A DNA stretch of 64,000 nucleotides from Dendrolimus kikuchii (Eukaryota > Arthropoda > Insecta > Lepidoptera > Lasiocampidae), in NCBI GenBank assembly GCA_019925095.2, contig CM034411.1:3011001-3075000 (forward strand). The letters run 5' to 3'. A model generated the notes under the pieces. It searched no databases. It had not been told where the DNA came from and saw only the letters and a program-made list of their open reading frames with translations. This document shows positions 13,201 to 28,200 of this stretch, piece by piece (the stretch's first letter is position 1; the number at the start of each line of letters is the position of its first letter). The position numbers and the translations under genes were made by a program.

Positions 13201-16200
13201 GATTATCCCCATGGACCACCAATCCACTGGCTTCCCGTAACCCTAGACGTAAACGAGAATTAACGAAACTCAACAATCAAAATTTTTGGGGAAAATTGGA
13301 AGGTCATAATTTAATTTAGGCATGCAACATAATCAATATAAAAGTATCAATAAAGCATCGATAGTTATTTTTTCTTTTATTTAATATTACATACTACATA
13401 GCCCTGCCCACCCACAATCAAATATAGTCTATGTCACTGAGGAATAATGTAGCTTTTGAGGGAGTTTTTGGCGGGAACTGAAAGGAGATGTTGTGCTGTG
13501 CAATTTTGTTTTCTAAAAATGTGTAAAATTACTCTAAAATGAACAATTGTTGTAAAATATTGATAGTTTTTGAGTAGTAATTATGTGTTTTTGTGAGAAA
13601 TGTGAACTGTATAGTCAAATGTGGTCTTTCGAGTTGTCACAAGAACTCCGTTGAATGGCATAAGCTGATAACCTACAGTTCAGCTGTGCTACACATAGGC
13701 TTAAGAAAATTAAGAAACTATATTGTAATCTAAGATCTGGCTTAAAGGCTAGTTGCCAAGCCATAAACCTAAATAAATAAATGTAGCTTTTTACTGGTGA
13801 AAGAATTTTGAAAATCTGTTTAGTAGTCCGTGCCTACCCCGCAAGGGAACTGGCGTGAAGTTATGTATGTATGTATGTATGTTTAGTAGTCGAACAGATT
13901 ACTGCCTACAAACAAACTCACAAACTTTACGTCTTTATAATACATATTAGTATAGATAGAATCGCGTTTAACTATTATATTTCTTCTTTCTATTTCTGTT
14001 TTTCAACTTCGTTGTGATCCACTCCGTCTACCATTCTACATGGTGACCACGGTCGTTATGGTCGTGGCGAAAACGTCACTAATGACGACATTTTCGATCA
14101 CACAGCGTTCACAACGACCCATGTCAAGAGGTGGGTCGATGTGGGCGTTGACGACAGAGCATTAATTCTCTCTATCGGTTGACATTGAAAAAGGCGCGAT
14201 TTTCCAATCAACCAATGACATTTGTATATTTCGTCATTTATGACATCAACGCTCTAAAATACGTTCCACTAGAGTTTACGATTGTGACGTCCGCAAGCAA
14301 GTGGAACGGGAAAAATCGCGGTCGTGAACGTGGTCGTTGTGAGCTATTATTATTATCATCATCGATGTATAGTTTACAACATCTTTTATCTTTTTTATTC
14401 TCTAAAAATGTGTAAAATTAATCTAAAATGAACAGTAGTTGTAAGATAATGGTAGTTTTTTGAGTAGTAATTATGTGTTTTTGTGAGAAATGTGAACTGT
14501 ATAGTCAAATGTGGCCTTTCGAGTTGTCACAAGAACTCCGTTAAATGGCGTCAGTTGATAACCTACAGTTCAGCTGAGCTAAACATAAGCTTAACAAAAA
14601 GAAAAAGAAACTATATTGTAATGTAAGATTTGGCTTAAAGGCCTAGCTGCCAAGCCATAAACCTAAATAAATAATTATTTATACATACCTGCCTAAGTAT
14701 GACCTCCGGTGCGATATACTCAGGTGTCCCACAAACTTGCTTATCCGAGAACTGCCTCGCCTCCCTGTCCGCGTATTCCTCATACAAATTTGTAGCCACT
14801 GCAAATGTTTATTGCAAAATTTACAAAATATTTAAAGAACCATCCACATTCTCGAAAAACGCAAGTAACGGGAATGTGGAGCGTCTAATGCAATAAGAAA
14901 CAAAAAACCTAGCCTAATTGCTAGCTCACGCCATCTGGTTGCTTGCAGGCTGTGAAGTTGGTCAGATTTTACGACCAACTTTCACAACAAACCAAAAATA
15001 TACATATTTTATTTTAAAACTAAACTTAATGGAATATATACAGACAACGAATTTCATATTTAACTTTCATATTTTTTTTTAAGAAATCACAAACCTCTTA
15101 TATTAATGTAGGAATATTCAAATGTGGCAGTACCAGTACGGGGGTTGGTTGGATGAAAAAACAAAAATGGATGGGATTGTCAAAACCTTTATACTACCAT
15201 TTTTTTTATTTTTTTTTTATTGCAGGAAATCAGCAGACAGACAGACGGCCCACTTGATGGAAAGCGGTCACCATCGCCTATGGACATTTGCAACACCAAA
15301 GTTGCTACAAATGCGCTGCTGCTCTCTTAAGGGAGACTGGAACCTGGCCACTAATGCCGGAACACAACTCAAGGTTGTTATGGCGACATACTTTAGACCA
15401 GGGGTGGTAGCCATCCAGTCGGGCAAATGCCCTACCACCTGGCTGTGGGTTGTTTTGTCGCCTCTTTACGACAGGCCGCCCGGCCGCAGGAAATAGTATT
15501 CTTTCTCCATTCCTGCACGGATAAAATCTATATATCTATATATACATACATATATATATCTAAACTTGCTATTTATAGGCAAATTATGCTTAATTTCATA
15601 CAAAACAAAGTTTTTTTTAATCTTCCTAAAGGCTTAGCCGCAACCTGGCTATCTCGCCTTAATAATTAACAATCAACATATATTTAAATTAGGTGGCGTG
15701 TGCAAGATATTTATAATTTTTTTGGCAGTCTGATAACAGCTCTGCCAAAATGCTGTTGCACCAGCCTATCTACACATATAATACAATTGTAGAGGTCAAA
15801 TTTCTGTACAATGAAAAAAAAATGCTTAAAACTGAGTCAGGGGGATGTAAGAAGTGAAATAGAACTAACGTAGATTTTTTTCAATTTTTTTGTTTCTCTG
15901 TTTGTACCGGCTAATATCTGAAACGACGGGACCGATTTAAGTGAAATTTTGTATGGTGGTAGCTTATATCCCTGGTCAACATATAGGATACATTTGATCC
16001 CGAAAAATTAAATAGTTCCCGTGGGATAGTTAAAAAACTTTTAATTACTTAAACAGCTTATACAACTTATGCACCTAATTAAGTATTGATAGCGCCGGTA
16101 TCATCATACAATAAAACAATTTATATATTAAAAAACAATTAGGCTATATATCATCACGCTAGAACCAATAGGAGCGGATCACCAATGAAGAATGTTTTAA

Positions 16201-19200
16201 AATCTCGGAGGGTTTTTTTTACTTACTTTTTTTAACTATTCCACGCGGACGAAGTCGCGGGCAGAAGCTAGTATCAAATAAATTTATACCACTTCTAAGG
16301 CTGTTAGTTTGGACACATTCCACTAATACATGAAAGACATCATCTATCAGAATCTATCTTACATATCTGACAAGAAGAACAATTTGGTGTAGATGCTAAT
16401 CTCATCATGTGCAAAAATTTGTTCCGTGGAATGTGTGCAGATGGCAACCTTAAAGATATTACAGTCAATTCTCTATTCACAAAATAAAGTGGTTGAAGGT
16501 TTTTTTGTGCTTAAGGACATTTTAGTTGCCTTTAATAAAGAAAACTTCAACGGACAAGTGAAAAAACGAATCGCAACGGACAAGTGGCAAAATGAAATGC
16601 AAGAAAATTTTAACTTGAAATTTTACGCGCAGATTGTTAATTAATGTATTTATCCAATTTGAAAACAAGCCCATAAAACTTCCAAGTTAAAATTTTGTTG
16701 CGATTCGTTTTGCCACTTGTCCGTTGAAGTTTCACTTCTACTATGTGTCCCAGCATGCATTTCGATTTTTCGCAGGTTTACTGCGAATTATGATTTGGTT
16801 AGATTAGGTACATTTTAATTAATGCATTTCTGATTTAAACATATTTTATTTTATCAAACAAAAAAACTGAATTCGATCCGGAACCAAAAAACGTATCCAT
16901 AGTCTACTCTAAAATTATGCCACCCCTCCACGCGACCGTAACGCTTTTTCGTGACAGAAAAAATCAGACTACCCCACGATCTATATAGAAATTTCACTTC
17001 AAAAACCGCATTATTATGATTTAATTAAATCTACTTACGTGACATTAAACCCATTTTGCTCAGTCCAAAATCAGTCAGCTTGATATGACCGGTCGCCGTT
17101 ATAAGTAAACTGTAACAAATTGCAAAAATCGTATATAACGCTGATATTAAAGACGGTCTACCGAATTGAATCGATTCGGTTGAAAATCACAAAACTGAAA
17201 TAACAAGACAACAGGCTGCTTGTTTTAGGGGCCATAGATAAATTACGTCACAAGTTAAGGAGGGGAGGGAGTCGACGAAGTGTGACATTGTGCGAGAAGG
17301 GGTGGTAGGGGTCCTAAATTTCGTGACGTCTAAAACACGAAATTCAGACTATTGACGAAAAACTTCCAAATATCTCTAACTCTGTTTGTATGAACATACC
17401 AGGCCACTCGGAACGTATTGCGGCGCGGCAAGAGGCGCGCGGCGGCGATGAGCTGACCGATGTGCGAGTTACACAAATATTCTAGAGAATATCGAGGCGG
17501 CCATAGCTAAAAATAGCGTACGTTCCAATTTCAAAATATGCATTAACCCTTTAGCTCGACTATTAGCACATAATGTGTTTTTATCGCGCGATGAGAGTGC
17601 AGATCGCGTTTGTGCACGCGATCATTAGTGAATTACTGTTGTTGTCCAGCACTCTGAATGTCAAAACATCCACATCATAAATATAGGCATGTTGTATAGG
17701 CATATGGGTATATCTGGTTAACTGGGTGCGCTCCTATTACGAGACTGAGTGATAGTGTTCAGTCTAAGAACGAACTTGTTTGAAGGCAATATCGTGCCAC
17801 TTGTCTTAAGGGCATATTAGCCGATCTCAATTTTCGTGCACCGCTGAAGATGCCGCGTGCGCAGCTACTCTAGATGTGGCATAGCTCCGCAAATGAGGCC
17901 GTCCCACGGCGGACTGGTAAAAGTATTTCGAGAAACTGTGTTCAGACGCATGAAACTGTTTGTATAGACATGCCAGGCCACTCGGAGTGTACTTTGAAAA
18001 GATTTTTATAAATAAGAGACTGGCCAGTTATAATCTATTCTGAACATTTTTATTTTATTTTCGCAAATTTTTTTGAGTGTCCCATGTCAAAATAGTTTAA
18101 CCCTTTAGCTAACTATTAGCATATATGTGTCCGCGATATGAAGATAGCGTTTGTGCATGTGATGTCACAGGAGGAGCAGTCTCACTCTGTTTATATAGGA
18201 GTTGTATGATATGTAGGAAATGGGTATATTTTTTTGGTATATTACGAGATAGTGTTAGTCTTGCGGCTTTTTGGTATATCGATAATTGTCTTAAGGGTTC
18301 AAGGGATACAATTTTCGTTGCCGGAGGATGTGCTGCCAGCTTCCGAACAAGCTCTAAACGAGGTGTCTGCGGCGGACTGGTAAAAATATTTCGAAAACTG
18401 GTTCAGACGCATGAAACTTTGTATAGAAGCTGGTGGAGAGTACTTTGAAAAGATTTAATAAAAAAATATTTACCTATATTTTGTTTGTATTAGACTGTTA
18501 GCCTTCCTATAATGAAATAAATAAATATATTGTCAGGTGAATAATTGTAAAAGGACGGAAACTTATTTGTACTATGAATTTTTGAGCTGCATACGTCTAT
18601 TCATCGCAGTGGACAACGAACTACTGACTGACTAGTGACTAGCGCAACACGGGAACGCACGTATTAATAGTTGCTCTATCTCGCTAGCACATCATCCGTT
18701 CCGCTCGCACATTGTGCTATATATTGTACTAGCTGTACGACTTGTTAATATTTATACTTAAGGTTACCGTTTTCATAATAAATGAGTTCACATCAGCACT
18801 CGACAGTGAATACTACAATCTGCCATCTGAAGTATTGAAGAGTGTGCTATGATATTATAGTTGTGATGTAAGGCTCTTGAATAAATATAACTTTACTCTT
18901 AAACTGACTTTTTATTTTCACCTTTGTAAGTATCTTTTGTCGTACAAAATGGTCTCCCTTCACTGAATTCAAAAACCGTGTCTCTTTTTACATTTTTGAA
19001 TTCCCACCAATGAGAACGAGTTTTATACCCATCTCTCATTGGTTAGTCGTATCCTTACGTCCTGGGTAACACGGGCATATAGGCATTGAATAACAATAAC
19101 AAAAGTAGATCATTATGTAATTGGTAAATTAAATTTACTTAAATAAATAAGAAAATTGAAATAGATATTTATATATAATTTATTTTACGATTAGAAATTA

Positions 19201-22200
19201 TGATTTAAACATGAATGGAAAACATAGCGTAGATCAAAAGAATGTCGTTGCTATGTTTTTCATAAGGTAGCACTTGTCAAACGTCAAAAGTCAAATGCCA
19301 AAGATTGACCTTGAACTTGACCTACTGTTGTTTATGAATATGAATTGGATTAAAATACAAGTTTTATTTATAATACGAAAGTTTCTGATAGACATGAAAA
19401 TGAAATTCCATAAATGTATAAACAAATAATTGAGTTGGAAAACCGAGCGTGTGGTAACCAGGAGCGTGGTATATTTTAAGCAAATATAATATAAAACTAC
19501 AACTAAAAGTGGTAAGTGCCTCCGCTACAGTATCATTTAACCTCTACTTCTCACTCTTACAAGCTTGTATAACATACTTGTCAGGTTTCAAGTCTCGATG
19601 CACAATTCCATACGAGTGTAAATACTCCACGGCCAAAACAGCTTCGGCGAAGTAGTGCCTCGCCATGTCTGCTGGTAAGGGGCCCGCTCTTAACAAGGTG
19701 GCGCAGTCGCCACCTTCCACGAACTCTAATATCAGACACAGATGTCGCTTTGTCTCGAACGAACAATACATTGTTACCTGAAATAAATTAGAAAAGATAC
19801 AGGCTGGCAAAGTAATGTAGAAAATAACTTGTTTTTTAAAAAGGTTTTTAAATACAAGCTTTTGAGATCCTAGATATCATGTAGCAGCAGAGTGCTAGCC
19901 AAGACAAGTAAAACGAGCCCAAACACGACGGGCCTATCTTGTTTAGTACAGGAGTTCCTATGGCCACCTTCCGACCCCATCATCAGATCAACGCCATGGT
20001 ACCATATTATTGCACGTTGTCACGTGAACACTTGCTTGCGTACGTAACAATCATAAACTCTAGTGGAACGGATTATGGGGCGTTGATGTCATAAACGACG
20101 AAATGCACAAATGTCATTGGTTGATTTGAAAATCGCGCCTTTTTCAATGTCAAGAGATAGATAGAATTAATGTTCTGTGATCAACGTCCACTTCGACCCA
20201 CCTCTTGACATGGGTCGTTGTGAGCACTGTGCGATCGTGGTCGCTATGTGGAACGGTTAGCGGAGAATTTTGGGCGTTGTGAGCTACTATCGGAACGCAT
20301 CCCTAATTCTAAACGACATAACATGACATGACATTCCAACTCACCACAAATGGGTTGTCCGCAAAGCTGAGTATGTCCCTCTCCGCGAACGCTTGTTCCA
20401 CCTGATTTCTTAATATTAAATTATTTTTACTAATCTTCTTCATCGCGTACCTAAAAATAGTACTTTGTTACAACACACTGGGCAGTTTAGATAAATATCA
20501 GATTTTTTTTCAATTGGGCTCTTTGGCCAAATCGACAACAATAAGATAAAATTTTTGAAGAATCAATTACCCTAGTCAATAAGGCAATATGTTGATTTTG
20601 CAAAACAAGAACAAACTAAAAAAATGTTTTTTAAATACAAGCTTTTGAGATCCTGGATATCATGTAGCAGCAGAGTGCTAGCCAAGACAAGTAAAACGAG
20701 CCCAAACACGACGGGTCTATCTTGTTTAGTAGAAGAGTTCCTATGGCCACCTTCCGACTCCATCATCAGATCAGCGTCATGGACCATTGCATTGTCACGC
20801 GATGTACATAGGCGCGCAAAATTTCAGCTCAATCGGAAATCGGAAAGTAGGTCAAATTTAACTTGCAAGATTCCACCTGAACTTACATACATACATACAT
20901 CGATTGCGAGTTAAATAAAAGCTTGTAATAAAAAAAAACTTATACTGTATTATTAATACATGTAATATAGAAGTTTCACTTCAAAAACTTCAAAACATTT
21001 CCAACTCTATTTGTATGAGGATAGTGTTTAAATGATAAAATATGGTGTATTCTATCTCACTCTCGCAGGCTAAGCCCTATAGATTTATGTGTTTATCTCT
21101 TTTTAGTGTCGCTTTTTCGTTTCATCGATTTTCAAAACGACGATTCTAAAGAAGTTACACTTGTACAGTCAGCGTCTTATAGAAAGAAGCAGCCAAGATG
21201 ATCAAATAGATAAGAACATCGAAAGTGATCATTAGTATCGGTACAACCATTGTCGTCTAATAGATCGAATCACCCGTCTTGACCAAATACATCAGTACAC
21301 CGACAACGCCAAATACATGAGTACATTCAGGTCACCATTATTATGTTAACAACCATCTCGCCAAAACAAAGAGACACACTAGAAAAATGAACTCTATTCT
21401 AAATGTGATTAGTGTCAAATCGAGATGATTTCATACTAAATCAAAATTCCAATAGTATTATTACTGTTATAAAAATCTTTTTCATTTTTATAACGTAACT
21501 AGTATTTGCCTTCGACTTCATTTTCATTACTTAGATAGCAAAGATTAAAGTTATTTTATCAATATGTAAAATTGAATAAATATTTAATATGACAATACAT
21601 GAATCCTGGATATATTCATAAACTCCCGATATTTGTAATTTACTACAGACTTATTCAACTACAGATGTTTCTTCACTAAGGATTTCTAATAATTACAGAC
21701 AGTATCTTGTGATTTGCGAACATTGCGTCAAAGTTGATCTAGTGGTTTGGAAGTGGAAGGAAATCCCGGAAAATCTCAAGAGTCCCAATATGGTCATGTA
21801 TAAAAATGTCATAAAGTATTAAACTATGCTGTAATAAGAGTAACACGAATAGTTTTCATGCTATATCTAGGCGCATTATTCCCAAGAAAATTTTGGAACT
21901 TTCCGTCACTAAAGTATAGGAGTAAAAACATGAAAAAGTGAATCCGGTTTCCTGACAAATTACACTAGAATTCCCATGATATTAGCTTTTTCAGCATTTA
22001 AGTAGAAAATGTCTGTATAGTAGTGAAAACCTCATAGAAATTAACATATTTATGAAAAAAAAACATTAATTGTTTCAATTTTCCATCAATCAAACAATTG
22101 GATCCCAATTGGTTTTTTTAATAGCTTCAATGTACAGACAAAGCTATTTTACAATATTAACTTAATTTTAACATTTCATTTGACATAATACACTATGTAT

Positions 22201-25200
22201 ATGTGAGTATATTTTCTATGTATATGTGAGTTTGTTGAAGTATCTACTAAAGAGTTTCAATACATAAGAAATTTAGAATTCGAGATAAACCTTTTTTTAT
22301 CAGCAATGAATAATTGATGTTTCTTGGATACTATTTTAATGTCTAATACGTATATGAATTCTCATGATCTATACTGAGATCATACTATACATATATATAA
22401 TATACCCCAGTCATTGAAAAAAGCTTAATCTAACGTTCTGGTGAAATCGTATCGGAATCAGCCAATTTTTATGCAGTATAACGACTTTAAACCACTCCAA
22501 GGAAGTTTTCGCGGGGTTCCCGGAATATAAACTAACAAAGCATTCGGAAAAGAACGTAAACCATCGTTTTAGTATCAATTGAATCTGAATCAACTAATTG
22601 TTATGCAAATAAATAATTTATACTTTTTCTATTTTTACTTATTTGAAAAAGAAAGTGCATTGTGTTTTAGTATAAGCTAATTTATATGCATACTAACCAC
22701 TAGAAACCACCCTCGGGAAAATTTCCGTGAGATGCCCAGGACACAAAGTATTGCTGTATTTAAAAAATAATGTATCGTGTCTAAAATCGTGTAAGAATAA
22801 ATAAACTAATTTGTAAGCGTCCTAACAACTTTAACCAGCTCCTGAGAAAATTCGCGGGATCCCCAGGATAAAAAGTATCATAGATTTAATTTCAGAAAAT
22901 TTGCTATCAATGAGTAAAAACATCGCATTGAAATAAGAAAGCTTTTTTTATTCTGGCCTCTTTAAACCGTTCCCGGAAAATTTCCCGTGCGATTCCGGAA
23001 TAAAAGGTAGCGCAGAATTTAAGTGTGAGAATTTGCTCACGATCAGCGAAAATCGAATCGCAATCGGCCTAGTAGTTTTTACGTAAATCCTGAACAAACA
23101 GAAAAACCGACTAACAGACAAGAAATCTAAAAAAAATCATCGTGTCTCCATCGTTTATATAGTCTATTCCAATTGTGTTTTTTTTTAATAACTTCAATTT
23201 AGAGATACGACATATTTAGCATATTATAATATTATAGACTATCGTCTGCCCGCGAAACTTCCTTCGCGTTTCCATGATGATGATACATTTGATAGTCAAG
23301 TATGTTTGAACAGTTCTTTATGGTGGTTAAAGAAGCGTTCAAACTTACTCTAACTCTCTATGAATAAGACAGTTAGTATTTAGTAAAAACGAAAACTCAA
23401 AGCTGAAAAGCAGTGTCATCAAGTATTAAAGAATGTAAACAAAAGTATGAAAAACCTGATTTAATTAAGAGAACTGAAATATCTGGTTAGAAACAGGAAC
23501 TTGAGACTATTTATAAAATTTGTAGGTTAATAATATATCTTTAGTTAGCTGGGCTCGGCTAATATCTCTGTTCCATCTGAAATAATATTATAGTTAGGTA
23601 CTGTGGCCAAATGCAACTTAGTTATAAAGTTAAAATGAACGCCGTTATTAATTGGCTATATTAGAGTATATATGTCATGGTTAAATTGTACAGACCGTTA
23701 GATTATAATCTATCTCGAGAGCTATTGAAATATTGTGATCCGGAACAAACTGCTTACAATTTAACGCATTATTTCCCGATAGATTATAATCTATCGACGT
23801 GAAATCGTTCTGTGTCCATAGAGTTAGTAATAAAACATAGGTGGGTCAGTCAAAAATACTAAAGATTCGATCTCTGCCCTTATGGGTTAGAAGTTTTAAC
23901 AATGTTTGTAAGTAGTCAATAAGTGATACTTCCAATCCCAGTGTTTACCCTCGATTAAACGTAATAAATATTATTATGCACATATCATCCTCTTCGTCAA
24001 TCGACTGCTGTGATCAGGAGTTTTTTTTAAGTTTCAAACGTCTTCAGAATTGATTTCATTAATTTCACATTAGGAAAGAAAGGTGCTTTTCATTCAATGC
24101 AAATTTAGCAATAAGTAATTCAATTTGAAATACATAATTCGAAATACAATTTTGGTTTAGTATGAAATCATCTCGATTTGACACTAATCACATTTAGAAT
24201 AGAGTTCATTTTTCTAGTGTGTCTCTTTGTTTTGGCGAGATGGTTGTTAACATATTAATGGTGACCTGAATGTACTCATGTATTTGGCGTTGTCGGTGTA
24301 CTGATGTATTTGGTCAAGACGGGTGATTCGATCTATTAGACGACAATGGTTGTACCGATACTAATGATCACTTTCGATGTTCTTATCTATTTGATCATCT
24401 TGGCTGCTTCTTTCTATAAGACGCTGACTGTACATCTCGTATTTATTTATGCATTTAATTTGTTTGGGAAACATACAATAATTAATATAAAATTAATACA
24501 TATTATTATATCAATCAAGTTTCCACTAAAAATAATTTATATAATAAAAATAAAAATTGGCTCGAACAGTTAATTAAAAAAAAAAGAAATATTATATATT
24601 ACAATTAAACGAAAATTACATAAAATGTCTATTTAATTTACATGAGGTCAATATTGAACAAACAAAAAAAAAACTGTCACCACAATAAATACTAATAAAA
24701 TAGAGATAAGAAAGGAAACTGTATAAAAAAAATTTTACGTCATTATTTTAAAAATTGTAAGTGATTTTGGATCATTCTAAATTACAACATTTTTTGATTT
24801 GGGTCTTAAATTGATATAAGTTACCTATGAAAGGATCAATACTAGTAAATAGTGCATTGTATTGCTGACAAGTGCGGTATAAAAACTTAGTTTTTATAAT
24901 TGGTACTGAGAATAGGGATTTATCACGTGAGCATTATAGTAGAACTCACCTCTGCCTAGTGTGCTTATGCTTAACGAGATATACGGCGCCGTAGGCTCCA
25001 TTTGAGATCAATTTAATCACTTGGTAGTCGCTCTCCGAGGGCGAGGCGCCGCTGCCGGAGCCCGGCGCCCCCGGCGGCGACTGCCGGCCGCGGGTTCTAA
25101 AACGAGGAAAATTGAAAATGAAAATTGTACACTTTCACCGTTCCTGCACAGATAAAATGCATGTTTTTTATGAGTGTGTGAGAGAGAGAGAAATAACAGG

Positions 25201-28200
25201 AGAAGCACTTACTTTGAGGGCGATATGTTCTGCGGCGGGGGAGGGGGCGGCGGGGCGTGTAACTCCGCCAACGGATCCTTCGACAAACCCAACTTGTGGA
25301 TTATGTACTGAGGAATGTCTGTTGTGATACCCTGGGAATATTAACACATATGCTCAGGAATTTTCTATGTTATGTAAATATAGAGTAATCAACAAAAATC
25401 TGGATCTATTATTACTTTATATATTATCTTAAATACTTCTATGTTTATTACAGACTTAATTTCAAATAAAACAGTCGAGGGTATCGATATCAATGAACGA
25501 GTCCGAATGAACGGATGAATGAAACGAGCGTAATTTGTTTTGCTTATCTGTATTTTAAATAGCTTCCGAGAACTACAAAATATGTTAAGGATGTACTTGA
25601 AACTTCACTGGTGTTCCCCGTTCACGATAACTTTTCACGCAGGGTTACCAACAATCAAAAATATTAACACATCGCGATAATTACTAGAAAATTTCAACAA
25701 AAATTAAGAATAATTTATGTTTTGTACTCATCTCTATTTATAACTTATTGTCTGACATGACAATGAGTGATGTTAATTTTTAAAATTTGGTAACCCTGCG
25801 CATCAAGTTATCGTGAACGGGGAACATCATCAATTGATTCTTTCCGTTCATTCTAATTCATTCATTCAATTAGTTACTAGTATATAGATATATTGTGTCA
25901 AACTGGTTTCCCATTGGAGTAGGCAGGAACAGAGAAAGAATACAATTTCCTGCGGCCGGGCGACCTGTCGTAAGAGGCGACTTAACAACCCACAGCCAGG
26001 TGTTATAGGGCATTTGCCCGACTGGATGGCTACCACCCCTGGTCTAAAGTATGTCGCCATAACAACCTTGAGTGTTGTGTTCCGGCATTAGTGACCAGGT
26101 TCCAGTTTCCCTTAAGAGAGCAGCAGCGCATTTGTAGCTACTTTGGTGTTGCAAATGTCCATAGGCGATGGTAACCGCTTTCCATCAAGTGGGCCGTATG
26201 TCTCTCTGCTGATCTCCTGCAATTAAAAAAATTAAAAAAAAAACGCAGAGACGATAGATCTCCTGCTACGATTGACGATAACAAACACTTGTCGCTTCAT
26301 CAATGTTCGTTAATCTCTTTATACATACACGCTTATTTAAAATTCTTTATACCAAACATTACTTCATAATATCTTCGATTCGATCATGGTGAGTACGTCT
26401 CGGTCTCCTGGCACCGATTCTACCACTCACATTGTTTTCATATCATTGTTTTGTCATTCTGCTTTCATTCATTCTCTCTACATGACAGACCTTACCAAAC
26501 CACCTTAACATTCCTTTATCAACTCTTTTCACTGCATCCTCTTTGAATCCAGAACATTCCCTTATTAAGTTAGTGATATCCCAATTGTTAGTGATATCCT
26601 TTTTTTTTTTTTTTAATTTTTTATTGAGACTTTTCGTCACCAATGACGATATCAGCCTCATAGGTGATGGCAAATTTACATTTTTTAATATATTAAATAA
26701 ACTTAAATATAATTTTAAACTTAACTGTAACTAACTCTATTTTTAAATATTTTAATCATGAAAGTGATATTCTTGAAAAATATCATAAGAATTGTTTAAA
26801 CGATTATTAACGGACAAGAGTGAATGAACGAATGTATTTGAACTAATATAAAAGAAATTTTAATCAACTAAATTTTATTTATATTAGACTTTACTCCTAA
26901 AGAATCGATTTTCATATAAATACATCCTATATATAGCATTACACCCACTCTCAATAACGACAACAATTAAGTAATAAAAAGTACTTTTTAGGTTAGCAAA
27001 ATTAATAAAAGGTGCGCAGCTGTGTACGTTCTTATATCGCTTTATTATCCTAGCCCGTAATAAACACGACTGTAGGCATCATGCATCCCGAAATTTTATC
27101 AAAGAAATTCCGAAATACCTAAATTTATACGTACTTCCTTTATCATAAAGATGCCTCAATATCGCAAGATATGAATAAAATATGTAAAAAAAAATAGAAC
27201 AAAATTACTAGTGCAGCAAAAAACGTCAGACCAAAATAAGATTTCTCTCCATTTAACGACACCTCTCTATAACTTACGTCCCTTCAGTGTCGTTATATAG
27301 AGTTTACACTGTAATTCGTTTTATCTTTTAACCCACCCCTGTATTAGGAGGAACAAAACAGTATAAAAAAATATTCAAATCGGTAAGGCAGTTTTTATTA
27401 ATTAAAGTAATTTACATATTAATGTGGATGTGATGTTAACCTTCTATAAGGGGCATATTATTTTTTCCCATAAGCTGCCAGCTGCCATCAAAATGGTCGC
27501 GCCAAAACTAAGAGAATTATATCGTCTCTTTTATTCTAATACAAACTTTATATAGTTAGAGGAAGAAAGCACCAGTTCAACGTTCATTTCAATTATCTGT
27601 ATTTGACCACAAATTTGTGGTGCTTCCCAATGAGCCGTGTGTGACAGTTTCGGCAACAAATTTGTAGTGGTTCCGTCTTACGAGTTATTGTTCAACTCTC
27701 TTATATTAGCTTGCTTACCTAGATGAGTTTTACCAAAACTACCATTATATTCTGTCAGGCTCTGTGATATTAATTGTATGATTTTAATCTTTAATTAATA
27801 CGTTTCTGAGTGTGTTTTGCGTTTATGGGTGTATTTTCTAAAGGCTAAATGGTTATATGTCAGTCAGTATTTTTTCTTGTAACCGCCCATATTCGGCCGC
27901 TGTTGCCGCGCACGTGCAATGTTTTAATTTTATTGCAGGAGCTCAGCAGACAGGCAGACGGCCCATTTGACGGAAAGCAGTTACCATCGCCTGTGGACAT
28001 TTGCAACACCAAAGGTGCTACAAATGCGCTGCTGCTCTCTTAAGGGGGACTGGAACCTGGTCACTAATGCCGGAACACAACTCAAGGTTGTTTATGGCGA
28101 CATACTTTAGACCAAGGGTGGTAACCATCCAGTCGGGCAAATGCCCTACCACCTGGCTGTGGGTTGTTTTGTCGCCTCTTACGACAGGCCGCCCCAACGT

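Larger units (their letters stand above)
17543..18470. repeat. Diverged tandem duplication of about 540 bp
   Basis: 17543-18030 and 18094-18460 share MITE plus downstream flank: GGCGGACTGGTAAAA, GTTCAGACGCATGAAACT and AGTGTACTTTGAAAAGATTT recur in order. The second copy is shorter. Confidence 0.7.

Noticed and set aside
18560..18960. A further solo LTR
   Set aside because: LTR-like features but no paired TG/CA ends or target duplication could be fixed.
24346..24573. 75-codon hydrophobic ORF as a small membrane protein
   Set aside because: Half lies in the right arm of the 283-bp inverted repeat; AT-driven composition, no context.
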